Assembly (NCBI GenBank): GCA_027459365.1
Contig: DAIDIM010000015.1
Coordinates: 1-8,130 of the forward strand
DNA length: 8,130 nt
DNA from: Chlamydiota bacterium
GTDB taxonomy: Bacteria; Chlamydiota; Chlamydiia; Chlamydiales; SM23-39
Direction: 5' to 3'
Position numbers and translations under genes: made by a program. Positions within the stretch are counted from its first letter, which is position 1. Every line of letters starts with the position of its first letter. Positions 1 through 6,192 of the stretch are shown in pieces. Under the pieces are notes generated by a model, which worked only from the letters and a program-made list of their open reading frames with translations, had not been told where the DNA came from and searched no databases.

Positions 1-100
1 ACGCATTTGTCGGATGAACCCCAAAGAGTTACACTTACCAAGAAAAGTGACATTTCGATTCAACGCAAATGTGACATTTCAATTAAACGCTAACACACAA
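1..100. mobile_element. Probable insertion sequence end (IS21-like), fragment
   Basis: A 24-bp unit is repeated in direct tandem at 47-70 and 71-94 (20 of 24 positions identical, each starting GTGACATTTC). A related GTGACTT-like motif occurs just before it on the opposite strand. Multiple short TGACATTT-type repeats ending in CA are typical of the termini of IS21-family elements, where they bind the transposase. Read on the minus strand the end would be TGTTAGCG near 97-90. No transposase frame is visible, so any such gene would lie left of the window. The open frame at 14-208 has no recognisable protein character and is judged non-coding. The family assignment is a recollection of style, not a match. 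Confidence 0.4.
47..94. repeat. Two-copy 24-bp direct tandem repeat
   Basis: Copies at 47-70 and 71-94 differ at four positions and share GTGACATTTC, ATT, AACGC and AA in register. It probably belongs to the insertion sequence end described here rather than to the regulation of the downstream gene, because a complete promoter starts 17 bases further on. Confidence 0.75.
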
Positions 101-110
101 AAAATCTTCG

Positions 111-139
111 TTGTCTTTAATTTTTTAATTCGATATACT
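111..139 (+). promoter_or_regulatory. Sigma-70-type promoter of the spt-cerR unit
   Basis: A -35 box TTGTCT (111-116) and a -10 box TATACT (134-139) are separated by exactly 17 bases. Both boxes are close to consensus and the spacer is AT-rich. Predicted transcription starts near 145-147, giving a leader of about 25 bases before the ATG at 171, with a purine-rich AAGAAG just upstream of that ATG. It lies 17 bases beyond the last copy of the tandem repeat, so it seems intact and not made by the insertion end. Confidence 0.6.
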
Positions 140-170
140 CGATTTCTTCAGAAAATCAAAAATAAGAAGA

Positions 171-1415
171 ATGCAGCAAGAAACAGAGCCTCTAGCACAA
201 CATACTAAAACATCTCTAACAGGCCGAGGTGGAATTTATTTGCAGAGGCAATTTTCTACTCTACAGAGTATGGGTCTACCACCTTTTTACTTTAGATCGA
301 GTGAGTCTATCAGTTTGAATACAGTATTGCTGAAGGGAATAGAGTATTTGAATTTTGTCTCCTATAATTATTTGGGGCTATCAAACCATCCAAAAGTATT
401 AGACCGGGTGACATGTGCGATCCAGCAATATGGTACTTCGTGCGTAGCAAGCCGTATTGCCGGAGGGGAGAAGGAGATTCATGCGGAATTAGAGGCGGCT
501 ATCGCACGCTTTCTCAATGTGGAAGATTCTCTTGTTTTTGTGGGGGGTTATACCACCAATGTCTCTTGTATCGAGCATCTTTTTTTAGAAACCGACCTGA
601 TTCTCTATGACGCTCTGGCTCATAATAGCATTGTTAAGGGCTGTCAATTTTCAGGAGCGACGATTCGTTCATTTCCTCATAACGATTATGAATCTCTAGA
701 AACAATTCTTCGAAATGAGCGGCAAAAATACAAAAAAGTACTGATCGTTATCGAGGGTGTTTATAGCATGGATGGGGATATTCCAGACCTTGCGCAATTT
801 ATCCGCATAAAAAAAGAATACGATTCAGCGCTGATGATCGATGAAGCACATTCGATCGGGACTTTAGGAGAGACAGGTCGAGGCATTCAAGAATATGCGA
901 AAATCGATCCAAAAGATGTCGATATTTGGATGGGGACATTAAGCAAGTCATTTGCCAGCTGCGGAGGTTATATTGCCGGAACATCTGAACTCATTACCTA
1001 CTTGCGTTATTCTGCGCCTGGTTTTCTTTATAGTGTCGGGATTTCCCCCGCAAACACAGCAGCTGCGCTTGCTGCTATCGAGGTTCTGAATGAAGAACCC
1101 GAAAGAGTCAGAACATTGCAAAAGCGGAGCAATATGTTCGGCAAGTTATGTATCGAGAAGGGTTTTAATATAGGCAGCAGTAAAGATTCTCCCATCGTTC
1201 CCTTGATTGTGGGAAGTACTGAAAATGCGCTCTATCTTTCCGATTTTCTTTTCCAACAAAAAATCTATGCGCTGCCTCTTTTCTATCCTGCTGTAGAACA
1301 GAATAAGTCTAGGCTCCGTTTTTTTATTAGCTGTTTACACACAGAAGAACAAATTGTACATACAGTAAATGTAATTGACTCTTCGATAAAAAAATTGAAG
1401 CAGCCTATATTTTAG
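171..1415 (+). CDS. spt: Serine palmitoyltransferase (alpha-oxoamine synthase family)
   Basis: Cytosolic PLP enzyme that condenses L-serine with a long-chain acyl thioester to give 3-keto-sphinganine, the first step of sphingolipid synthesis. The 414 residues match the length of soluble bacterial SPT homodimers (about 400-420). The substrate-entry segment NFVSYNYLGLSNHP lies at 61-74. His151 (DALAHNSI) should stack on the PLP ring. Asp224 and His227 lie in MIDEAHS, and the PLP lysine is Lys259 in GTLSKSFASCGGYIAG. An Arg-rich SRLRFF (380-385) matches the substrate carboxylate region. The SKSFASCGG context and SAPGFLYSVGISP (281-293) favour SPT over the related KBL, BioF and HemA enzymes, but substrate choice cannot be proven from sequence. 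The ATG at 171 has AAGAAG upstream and a promoter giving a short leader. The reductase gene follows in the same direction after 73 bases, and acyltransferase and hydroxylase genes nearby support the sphingolipid reading. Confidence 0.88.
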   Translation: MQQETEPLAQHTKTSLTGRGGIYLQRQFSTLQSMGLPPFYFRSSESISLNTVLLKGIEYLNFVSYNYLGLSNHPKVLDRVTCAIQQYGTSCVASRIAGGEKEIHAELEAAIARFLNVEDSLVFVGGYTTNVSCIEHLFLETDLILYDALAHNSIVKGCQFSGATIRSFPHNDYESLETILRNERQKYKKVLIVIEGVYSMDGDIPDLAQFIRIKKEYDSALMIDEAHSIGTLGETGRGIQEYAKIDPKDVDIWMGTLSKSFASCGGYIAGTSELITYLRYSAPGFLYSVGISPANTAAALAAIEVLNEEPERVRTLQKRSNMFGKLCIEKGFNIGSSKDSPIVPLIVGSTENALYLSDFLFQQKIYALPLFYPAVEQNKSRLRFFISCLHTEEQIVHTVNVIDSSIKKLKQPIF

Positions 1416-1478
1416 AAACAAATAATGCGATGTATTATCCTTATTGGGAATTGAGCCCTATAAAATATCGAGTTTTCT

Positions 1479-1491
1479 AAGGAGATTTATG
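1479..1491 (+). promoter_or_regulatory. Ribosome binding site deciding the cerR start
   Basis: AAGGAG at 1479-1484 precedes ATG 1489-1491 with a four-base gap. It is the best Shine-Dalgarno in the window and rules in the internal ATG against the upstream TTG at 1444, which has no such motif. Confidence 0.8.
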
Positions 1492-2436
1492 ATTTTTGTT
1501 ACTGGAGGAAATGGGTTTATTGGATCTCGTGTCGTTTATACGCTTTTAGAAAAAGGGTATTCAGTAAAAGTATTGCTTCGAAAAAATAGCAAAACAGATC
1601 GGATCGATTCCTTACCGATCACTCGTTGTTATGGGGATGTGTTAGATCTACCATCTCTTCAGGCAGGTATGCAAGGATGTAGCGGAGTCATACACCTTGC
1701 TTGTATGATTAAGGGACATGATATGGTTTCTCCAAAAATGTCACAAATAGTGATCGAAGGATCTAAAAATGTCTTTGAAGCAGCGAAGAATCTAAAAGTT
1801 GTTTATGTTAGCAGTAGCAATGCAATCAATGGAACGACAACACCGGTTCTCCAAAACGAAGAAAGCAGTTTTTCTTTGCCGAAAGATCCCTATCTTTATG
1901 CTTGGGCTAAAAATCAAGTGGAACAACTCTGTAAGATAAAAGTGAAAAGAGGTGCTCAAATTGTAATTGTGAATCCCTCAACGGTTCTAGGACCCAATGA
2001 TTATGATCAAATCACTTGTGGATATTTTGCATACTTTGCTCGAACAAATCCTATATTTAGTTGCACTGGGGGAATCAATATAGTTCATGTCGATGATGTA
2101 GCAAATGGAATCGTTGCAGCATTAGAAAAAGGCGCTGTTGGAGAAAGATATTTTCTCGGGGGAGAAAATCTGACTCTTCGAGAGGCGGGTCGTCTTGCTC
2201 AATCTTGCCTTTGTCAAAAAAAACTCATGATTCCTCTCAATAATAATTTAGCTCTTTTTCTCTCAAAATATTGTAGGAAGCTATTGCCGGTGCATTCATC
2301 TTTAATTCCTTATGCATGCAGATATTGGTTTTTTAATAATAAGAAAGCACAAAAAGAATTGGGAGCTACTTTCCGTCCCGCGCGCCAGACTCTGGAAGAG
2401 ACGCTTGGTTGGATGAAACAGAAGCAGATGATTTAA
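1489..2436 (+). CDS. cerR: CerR-like NAD(P)-dependent epimerase/dehydratase family reductase
   Basis: Extended short-chain dehydrogenase of 315 residues. The Rossmann nucleotide motif GGNGFIG is at 6-12 (Gly6, Gly9, Gly12). The catalytic pair is Tyr137 and Lys141 in YAWAK, with a serine run SSS at 108-110 supplying the third catalytic residue. The downstream NPSTVLGPND (163-171) and HVDDVANGI (200-208) segments are typical of extended SDRs. The ATG at 1489 is preferred over the TTG at 1444 because a strong AAGGAG (1479-1484) lies four bases upstream and the Rossmann strand then starts at residue 2. In Caulobacter-type ceramide pathways an enzyme of this family, CerR, reduces the 3-keto group of the sphingoid intermediate. 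The position behind spt suggests the same role here. The family alone would also allow a sugar epimerase or a 3-beta-hydroxysteroid-type enzyme, so the specific role rests on context. Confidence 0.75.
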   Translation: MIFVTGGNGFIGSRVVYTLLEKGYSVKVLLRKNSKTDRIDSLPITRCYGDVLDLPSLQAGMQGCSGVIHLACMIKGHDMVSPKMSQIVIEGSKNVFEAAKNLKVVYVSSSNAINGTTTPVLQNEESSFSLPKDPYLYAWAKNQVEQLCKIKVKRGAQIVIVNPSTVLGPNDYDQITCGYFAYFARTNPIFSCTGGINIVHVDDVANGIVAALEKGAVGERYFLGGENLTLREAGRLAQSCLCQKKLMIPLNNNLALFLSKYCRKLLPVHSSLIPYACRYWFFNNKKAQKELGATFRPARQTLEETLGWMKQKQMI

Positions 2437-2583
2437 CTTTTAGGCAGTTTCTCTTCTTTTTGATCATCTCGTTTTTGGAAAAGATCTATAAGGATTTTGA
2501 ACGACACTTTTTGCAGTCATTTCATGACAAATACTAGAAAAAATTTATCCCCACAGATCAAGTCTTCGAAGCTTACCAAGATC
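2437..2583. other. Intergenic gap between convergent genes
   Basis: 147 bases separate the 3' ends of the reductase gene (+) and the hydroxylase gene (-). A weak hairpin GTCAT-TTC-ATGAC (2516-2528) is present, but no GC-rich stem followed by a T tract was found on either strand, so no intrinsic terminator is called. No frame with coding character was seen. Confidence 0.5.
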
Positions 2584-3222
2584 TTATAAATCGCCCTTGA
2601 CATTTTGTCTTTTATTTTGGGTTTTGTTTGAGGTGTTAAAAATAATATCCCAAAATATAGAAGTAACTCCGAATGCTAACTGGTCATTCTGGAAATGATG
2701 ATGGAAATGATTTTTTTTTAAGAATTTGAGTATTTTTCCCGGTTTTTTTGAATGATGAATTGCATAGTGAAGCATGTCGTAATAAAGATAGCCAGTTACA
2801 AAGCCTGAAAATATAATCTCTGAGTTAACTAATCCAAAAAAAATCAGAAATAAATAATAAAAAAATAAAAAGCAAGGAATAGTAATAACAGGAGGCATTA
2901 ACAATCTGAAGGAATCGTTTGGATAATCATGGTGTACACCATGAATGATGAAAAGAAGTCTTTGACCCCATTTGCTCTTTGGTTCCAAATGAAAGATAAA
3001 ACGATGTATACAATACTCTGTCATAGTCCAAATCAAAATGCCAAATGAAAATAATCCGAAAATTTTAAAAATCGAAGTATTTGGAATGTTTTTCAAAAGA
3101 AAAAATCCAATGATCGGAATACAAATAAATAATGGAATACTCCAGTGAGTTTTTGAAAACACTTCTAGGAAAGGGGATTTGAAAAGTCTTGGATTTTTAA
3201 TGGTAGAACACTGTTTTTTCAT
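2584..3222 (-). CDS. Fatty acid 2-hydroxylase, FA2H/Scs7-like (sterol desaturase superfamily)
   Basis: Integral membrane di-metal oxygenase of 212 residues, expected to 2-hydroxylate the N-acyl chain of ceramide or its acyl precursor. Hydrophobic segments lie near 28-43, 51-67, 111-131 and 135-150. The histidine boxes are in the usual order: HRFIFH (73-78), HGVHH (94-98) followed by DYPND, GYLYYDMLHYAIHH (144-157) and HFHHH (172-176). The tail FGVTSIFWDIIFNT (184-197) closely resembles the end of yeast Scs7 and animal FA2H, which favours this branch over C4 hydroxylases or carotenoid hydroxylases. The N-terminal cytochrome b5 domain of eukaryotic members is absent, so an external electron donor would be needed. 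The start is supported by AGAGGA (3226-3231 on the minus strand). The gene lies tail-to-tail with the reductase gene and head-to-head with the acyltransferase gene. It is visibly more AT-rich than spt or mazG, which may mean separate acquisition. Confidence 0.85.
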   Translation of the reverse strand: MKKQCSTIKNPRLFKSPFLEVFSKTHWSIPLFICIPIIGFFLLKNIPNTSIFKIFGLFSFGILIWTMTEYCIHRFIFHLEPKSKWGQRLLFIIHGVHHDYPNDSFRLLMPPVITIPCFLFFYYLFLIFFGLVNSEIIFSGFVTGYLYYDMLHYAIHHSKKPGKILKFLKKNHFHHHFQNDQLAFGVTSIFWDIIFNTSNKTQNKRQNVKGDL

Positions 3223-3384
3223 CTGTCCTCTGGCTGAGCTTTTTCAAATTGTTCTGATCCCATACTATTCCTCGCCACGCTATAATGTGTTGAAGAACGG
3301 TTTCCCTCTCGGAATACTTTCGACAACTTGTAGAGTGTTATTCGGGATGTCTGGAACTTTTTAGTCTTACACACATATCATAGC

Positions 3385-3414
3385 ATGATAGTAAATTTTT
3401 TTTATTTAACGCAA
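3385..3414 (-). promoter_or_regulatory. Possible promoter of the fatty acid hydroxylase gene
   Basis: Read on the minus strand, TTGCGT (3414-3409) and TATCAT (3390-3385) are 18 bases apart across an A-rich spacer. It would give a leader of roughly 155 bases before the ATG at 3222, which is long. The boxes are only moderate matches in AT-rich DNA, so this is tentative. Confidence 0.3.
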
Positions 3415-3429
3415 GTCTCGACTAGTCGC

Positions 3430-3467
3430 AGGGTGTTCTCTAATTGCGCGCAATTAGAGAACACCCT
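3430..3467. repeat. Perfect 38-bp palindrome
   Basis: The left half AGGGTGTTCTCTAATTGCG (3430-3448) is followed immediately by its exact reverse complement (3449-3467), with no spacer and no mismatch. A second palindrome, CGACTAGTCG (3419-3428), lies one base to its left. It sits between two divergent genes and has no T tract on either side, so it does not look like a terminator for either. It could be an operator, a cruciform site or the residue of an inserted element. Confidence 0.9.
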
Positions 3468-3551
3468 TGTGTAAGCATCAGCTGTTAAAAAAAATCTTGT
3501 TTTGTTAATCTTGCAATTCTTTACAAAAGAGAGGATTGTTAAGACAAAATT

Positions 3552-4694
3552 ATGGATAAGAATAACTCAGACAACGTCATTATTCGTTCTGTCGAAAACT
3601 CGAGAGATTTAAAGGAGTTCATTAATTTTCCATGGAAAATTTACAAAGAGGACAAACAATGGTGTCCCCCGCTTTTTTCAGATTGTAAAAAAATGTTCAC
3701 AGGCAAACATCCCTTTCATAAATATGGAGAAATGAAGCTATTCTTAGCCGAAAAACAGGAAGAGGTGGTAGGTCGTATCGCCTCCATTAAAAATACTCTA
3801 CACAATAAGGAACATAACGATAACACAGGTTTCTTTGGTTTTTTTGAGTCAATCGATGATTTTCATGTTGCTAAAGCATTACTCGATACAGCATCTGCAT
3901 GGCTAAAAGAGCAGGGATTTGATAAAATGACTGGCCCTGCCAGCCCTTCATCCAATTATGAGTACGGATGTCAATATTCAGGTTTTGAATATCCCCAAGT
4001 TTTACTTTCCACTCATAATGCTTCATATTATTTCAAATTATTTGAAAAGTATGGCTTGAATAAATTAATCGATCTATATGCCTATAAAATAAATAAAGAG
4101 TCTAGTTTACTCTCACATGAGAAAATGAGTAAAACCATAGCCATCATTCAAAAGAAAAATTCTCATATTAGAATCAGAGAATTAGATAAAAAAAATAAAA
4201 AAGCAGAAATTTACAGATTATTGGAAATTTTCAATTTGGCATGGAAAGGGAATCACGGTTTTATTCCCTTTACTACGGAAGAGGCAAACGATCTGTATTC
4301 AAGTTTGCGCCTTATAGCTGAACCAAATCATGTAATACTTGCCGAAATAAATGGTCAAATAGTAGCCGGATCCATTTTCTTGCCAGATTACAATCATTTT
4401 ATAAGAGGGATGAATGGCAAGCTTTCTCTGTTAAATATCTTTAAGATTCTCATGTTGAAAAAGAAAATTACGAGAGGAAGACACTTAATTTTAGGTATGC
4501 TACCAGAATATCGGCGCGGTGGAATTCTGCATCTTTTATTAAATGAATTCGCTAATCGTTATTATAAGGATACTCATTTTAAAGAATCTGAAGCGAGCTA
4601 CATTTTAGAAAATAATCATTTAATGCGAGGACTTTGCGAAAGACTAAACGGTACCATCTACAAAAAGTATCGAGTTTTTGAAAAGGAGATCTAA
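3552..4694 (+). CDS. bcerS: Bacterial ceramide synthase-like GNAT-fold N-acyltransferase
   Basis: 380-residue cytosolic protein of the large GNAT-like family that includes the bacterial ceramide synthase of Caulobacter, which N-acylates the sphingoid intermediate. Family landmarks in order are YKEDKQWCPPLFSD (31-44), GRIASIKNTLHNKEHND (74-90) with GFFGFFES (93-100), MTGPASPSSNYEYG (126-139), WKGNHGFIPFT (231-241), LGMLPEYRRGGI (314-325) and SYILENNHLMRGLCERL (349-365), ending with KKYRVFEK (371-378). This order and spacing fit the whole family, so the protein seems complete. An in-frame TAA at 3540-3542 lies just upstream, so the ATG at 3552 is the first usable start. The purine-rich AGAGAGGA (3528-3535) is about 16 bases away, too far to be a good ribosome binding site, so translation may start weakly. 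The role as ceramide synthase is inferred from family resemblance plus spt, cerR and FA2H-like neighbours. Another acyl acceptor is possible. Confidence 0.78.
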   Translation: MDKNNSDNVIIRSVENSRDLKEFINFPWKIYKEDKQWCPPLFSDCKKMFTGKHPFHKYGEMKLFLAEKQEEVVGRIASIKNTLHNKEHNDNTGFFGFFESIDDFHVAKALLDTASAWLKEQGFDKMTGPASPSSNYEYGCQYSGFEYPQVLLSTHNASYYFKLFEKYGLNKLIDLYAYKINKESSLLSHEKMSKTIAIIQKKNSHIRIRELDKKNKKAEIYRLLEIFNLAWKGNHGFIPFTTEEANDLYSSLRLIAEPNHVILAEINGQIVAGSIFLPDYNHFIRGMNGKLSLLNIFKILMLKKKITRGRHLILGMLPEYRRGGILHLLLNEFANRYYKDTHFKESEASYILENNHLMRGLCERLNGTIYKKYRVFEKEI

Positions 4695-4775
4695 GACATC
4701 CTTAAAAGCGGTGGAAAAATTTAGATATTTCTACCCATTGCATTGCAAAATCACTCAGTTTTTACATCGCAGGAT
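4695..4775. other. Gap between convergent acyltransferase and transporter genes
   Basis: 81 bases hold an imperfect stem: GGTGGAAAAAT pairs with ATATTTCTACC at about 9 of 11 positions around a four-base loop. It lacks a clear T tract on its 3' side, so it is at best a weak terminator for either convergent gene. Nothing else is seen. Confidence 0.35.
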
Positions 4776-5891
4776 TTAGTCTTTCTTACGAAAATAGAAT
4801 GCAGCAAAGATTGCTGCTAAGACAGCCACCGCTGCTGCAAACAAGTTTACTGCACGAAAAGCATCAATATTTGCCGCGATTTCTCCTCTCTGATCATTTA
4901 ATGAGATGTGATGGATAGAGGCAAAAAGACCTGCAAATGTTGCCATGCCAATACTGGTCGCAAAGTTGCGGAAAGTGGATGTGGAAGAGGACATCGTACT
5001 CCGATGTTCTACAGGTGTTTCATTGGCAAAAACAACAGTTGTTGGGGCGATGATCAAAGAAGCCCCAGAGCCGAAAGCAAAAGCGATGTAAAATAGAGGA
5101 ATCAGTGATTGAACGGTTGGATAAGCGCTGAGGGAGCACAGCGCGATACCGATGATCAAAAAACCGGAAGAGATGATGATACTTGGTCCCAGTTTGTTCA
5201 TCAATTTGACGGTAAAAGTAGAGAATACAATCACTGGCAAAATTGCAACAAGCGCCACCATTCCAGCTTCAAGTGGAGTGCGATTGAGAATGTTTTGAAA
5301 GTAAATTGTCCAGATAAGAACAATCATGATAATAAAAGTGATAAAAAGGGTAGATCCTAAAGCGGCTGTTAAGTAGCGTTTTTTAAAAAAAGTAAGGTCA
5401 AGAAAGGGTTTCTCAATCTTTTTTGAATGGATGATGAGAATCGAAAACATGAGTATTGAAAAAGCTAGCGTAATCAAAGTTTGATAAGAAGACCATCCCC
5501 ACGCTCTTCCTTCCATAAGAGTGTACACAATACTCACAGAACCAAGTGAAAATGTAAGAAAACCAATCCATTCAAAACTTCTTTTCTGTTTTTTAAGAAC
5601 GGGCATATAATATGCTGATATAAAAGCAAAAGCGGCAATTGGCAAATTTAACCAAAATGCATAGCGCCAAGACGCATATTGGGTTAAAATGCCTCCTAAA
5701 AAAGGGCCCAAAGCTAAAAAAAAGTATCCAATGCCTACATTTAAGGCGATTGCTTTAGCACGCTTATCTGGAGGAAAAGAGGAATACAAGATGGTCTCTG
5801 CAGAAGGCGAAAGGAGAGCGGCACCAATTCTTTCCAGAGACCTATCTTTACAATGTGAATGCCCATCCCACACGAACGTTGAAATAAACAA
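4776..5891 (-). pseudogene. DHA2-type MFS multidrug transporter, N-terminally truncated
   Basis: The 371-residue frame matches a 14-helix drug:H+ antiporter (EmrB/QacA-like) from the end of helix 3 onward. RSLERIGAALLSPSAE (17-32) fits the conserved RxLQGxGAAL region, GPFLGGILT (62-70) is antiporter motif C and WRYAFWLNLPIAA (75-87) follows as expected. Later hydrophobic helices run to the C-terminus, which ends in basic YFRKKD. About 100 N-terminal residues, holding the first three helices and motif A, are missing. Residues 1-16 do not resemble a transporter. The only start available is a TTG at 5891 with no ribosome binding site, and the first in-frame ATG is residue 96. Homology ends near 5845, just before a hairpin and a 175-bp inverted repeat, and no remnant of the missing part occurs further right. 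I read it as a decayed gene. A short protein from the TTG cannot be excluded but should not transport. Confidence 0.8.
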
Positions 5892-5900
5892 CGACGTGTG
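5869..5900. repeat. Imperfect hairpin next to the MITE-like element
   Basis: CACACGAACGTTG (5869-5881) and CAACGACGTGTG (5889-5900) pair over 11 positions with a small bulge around the seven-base loop AAATAAA. It ends exactly where the longer inverted repeat begins and covers the TTG start of the truncated transporter frame. It may be part of the same inserted DNA. Confidence 0.6.
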
Positions 5901-6075
5901 TTAAACTCGACTTTGTACGTTTTTTGGTAGGCAGATCCGAGGGAGGCGTTCGATGATTTTATTATTTTTTTTGCGAGTCAATAGCTGCAACGACCCTATT
6001 GACGAGCAAAAAAATAATAAAAGCGCGAACGCCCTCTCCGGAGATGCCAGCAAAAAATGACATAAGTCGAGTTAA
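5901..6075. mobile_element. 175-bp MITE-like long inverted repeat
   Basis: The left arm (5901-5984) and right arm (5996-6075) are reverse complements over about 80 bases, roughly 80% identical by eye with a few one-base gaps. The ends read TTAAACTCGACTT and AAGTCGAGTTAA. The best-preserved parts are the termini, the GGCGTTCG block, the TTTTATTATTTTTTT tract and the innermost GTCAATAG/CTATTGAC stem around an 11-base loop (5985-5995). There is no coding capacity. TTAA or TA at both edges could be the target duplication of a small non-autonomous transposon of the IS630/Tc1 type. A single copy is visible, so mobility is inferred, not shown. The divergence between the arms suggests an old insertion. 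Confidence 0.6.
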
Positions 6076-6078
6076 AAT
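6073..6078 (+). promoter_or_regulatory. Candidate -10 box of the SRP RNA gene
   Basis: TAAAAT lies nine bases upstream of the predicted RNA 5' end (about 6087), the right distance for a -10 element. Its first half belongs to the TTAA edge of the 175-bp inverted repeat. No good -35 box is found 16-18 bases further upstream, where the sequence is element DNA. Confidence 0.4.
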
Positions 6079-6086
6079 CACCTCTT

Positions 6087-6192
6087 CACCGGGGAACTTA
6101 TAGAGTGAGCAATCTGAACCAGGTCAGGGTCGGAAGGCAGCAGCCTTAAGGAATCTGTCTCATGCTATAAGACCCTCTCCGGTGTTTTTTTT
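6087..6192 (+). ncRNA. ffs: Signal recognition particle RNA, small bacterial (4.5S) type
   Basis: RNA scaffold of the signal recognition particle; it binds Ffh and directs nascent membrane and secreted proteins to FtsY. The conserved apical domain is plain: AACCAGGTCAGGGTCGGAAG followed by GCAGCAGCC (together 6117-6145), with the GGAA tetraloop at 6132-6135 and the asymmetric internal loop of the Ffh M-domain site. The long arm closes by CACCGG (6087-6092) pairing with CCGGTG (6179-6184) and CTTATAG (6097-6103) pairing with CTATAAG (6165-6171). The mature RNA is about 98 bases, the short form without an Alu domain. The closing stem followed by eight T residues (6185-6192) serves as the terminator. 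The 3' arm overlaps the end of mazG on the opposite strand. Confidence 0.93.

Larger units (their letters stand above)
3223..3551. other. Intergenic region between divergent hydroxylase and acyltransferase genes
   Basis: 329 bases with no convincing gene. The open frame at 3179-3364 (+) overlaps the hydroxylase start and has no protein character. The region contains a possible minus-strand promoter, a 10-bp palindrome (CGACTAGTCG, 3419-3428), a perfect 38-bp palindrome (3430-3467), and a small inverted repeat TATCAT-AGC-ATGATA (3376-3390). A perfect TATAAT at 3281-3286 (+) has no matching -35 box and faces no nearby gene. Confidence 0.6.

Noticed and set aside
14..208. Open frame of 64 codons at the left edge
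   Set aside because: It runs through the tandem repeat and the promoter and overlaps the SPT start; no signal of protein character and no ribosome binding site.
1444..1488. Longer TTG start for the reductase, adding 15 residues
   Set aside because: The ATG at 1489 has a strong AAGGAG and puts the Rossmann strand at the N-terminus as usual for the family.
3281..3286. Perfect TATAAT as a plus-strand promoter
   Set aside because: No -35 box at 16-18 bases and no plus-strand gene within 250 bases downstream.
3179..3364. 61-codon frame on the plus strand
   Set aside because: Overlaps the start of the hydroxylase gene antisense and lies in a regulatory gap; no start signal or family feature.
3430..3467. 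Palindrome as an intrinsic terminator
   Set aside because: No T tract on either strand and no gene ends here; both neighbours diverge from it.
4908..5360. Two plus-strand frames antisense to the transporter
   Set aside because: Low-complexity shadow translations of a hydrophobic membrane protein gene; no independent evidence.
5689..5904. 71-codon plus-strand frame over the transporter 5' end
   Set aside because: Antisense shadow that runs into the hairpin; Lys-rich start is the complement of Phe/Leu codons.
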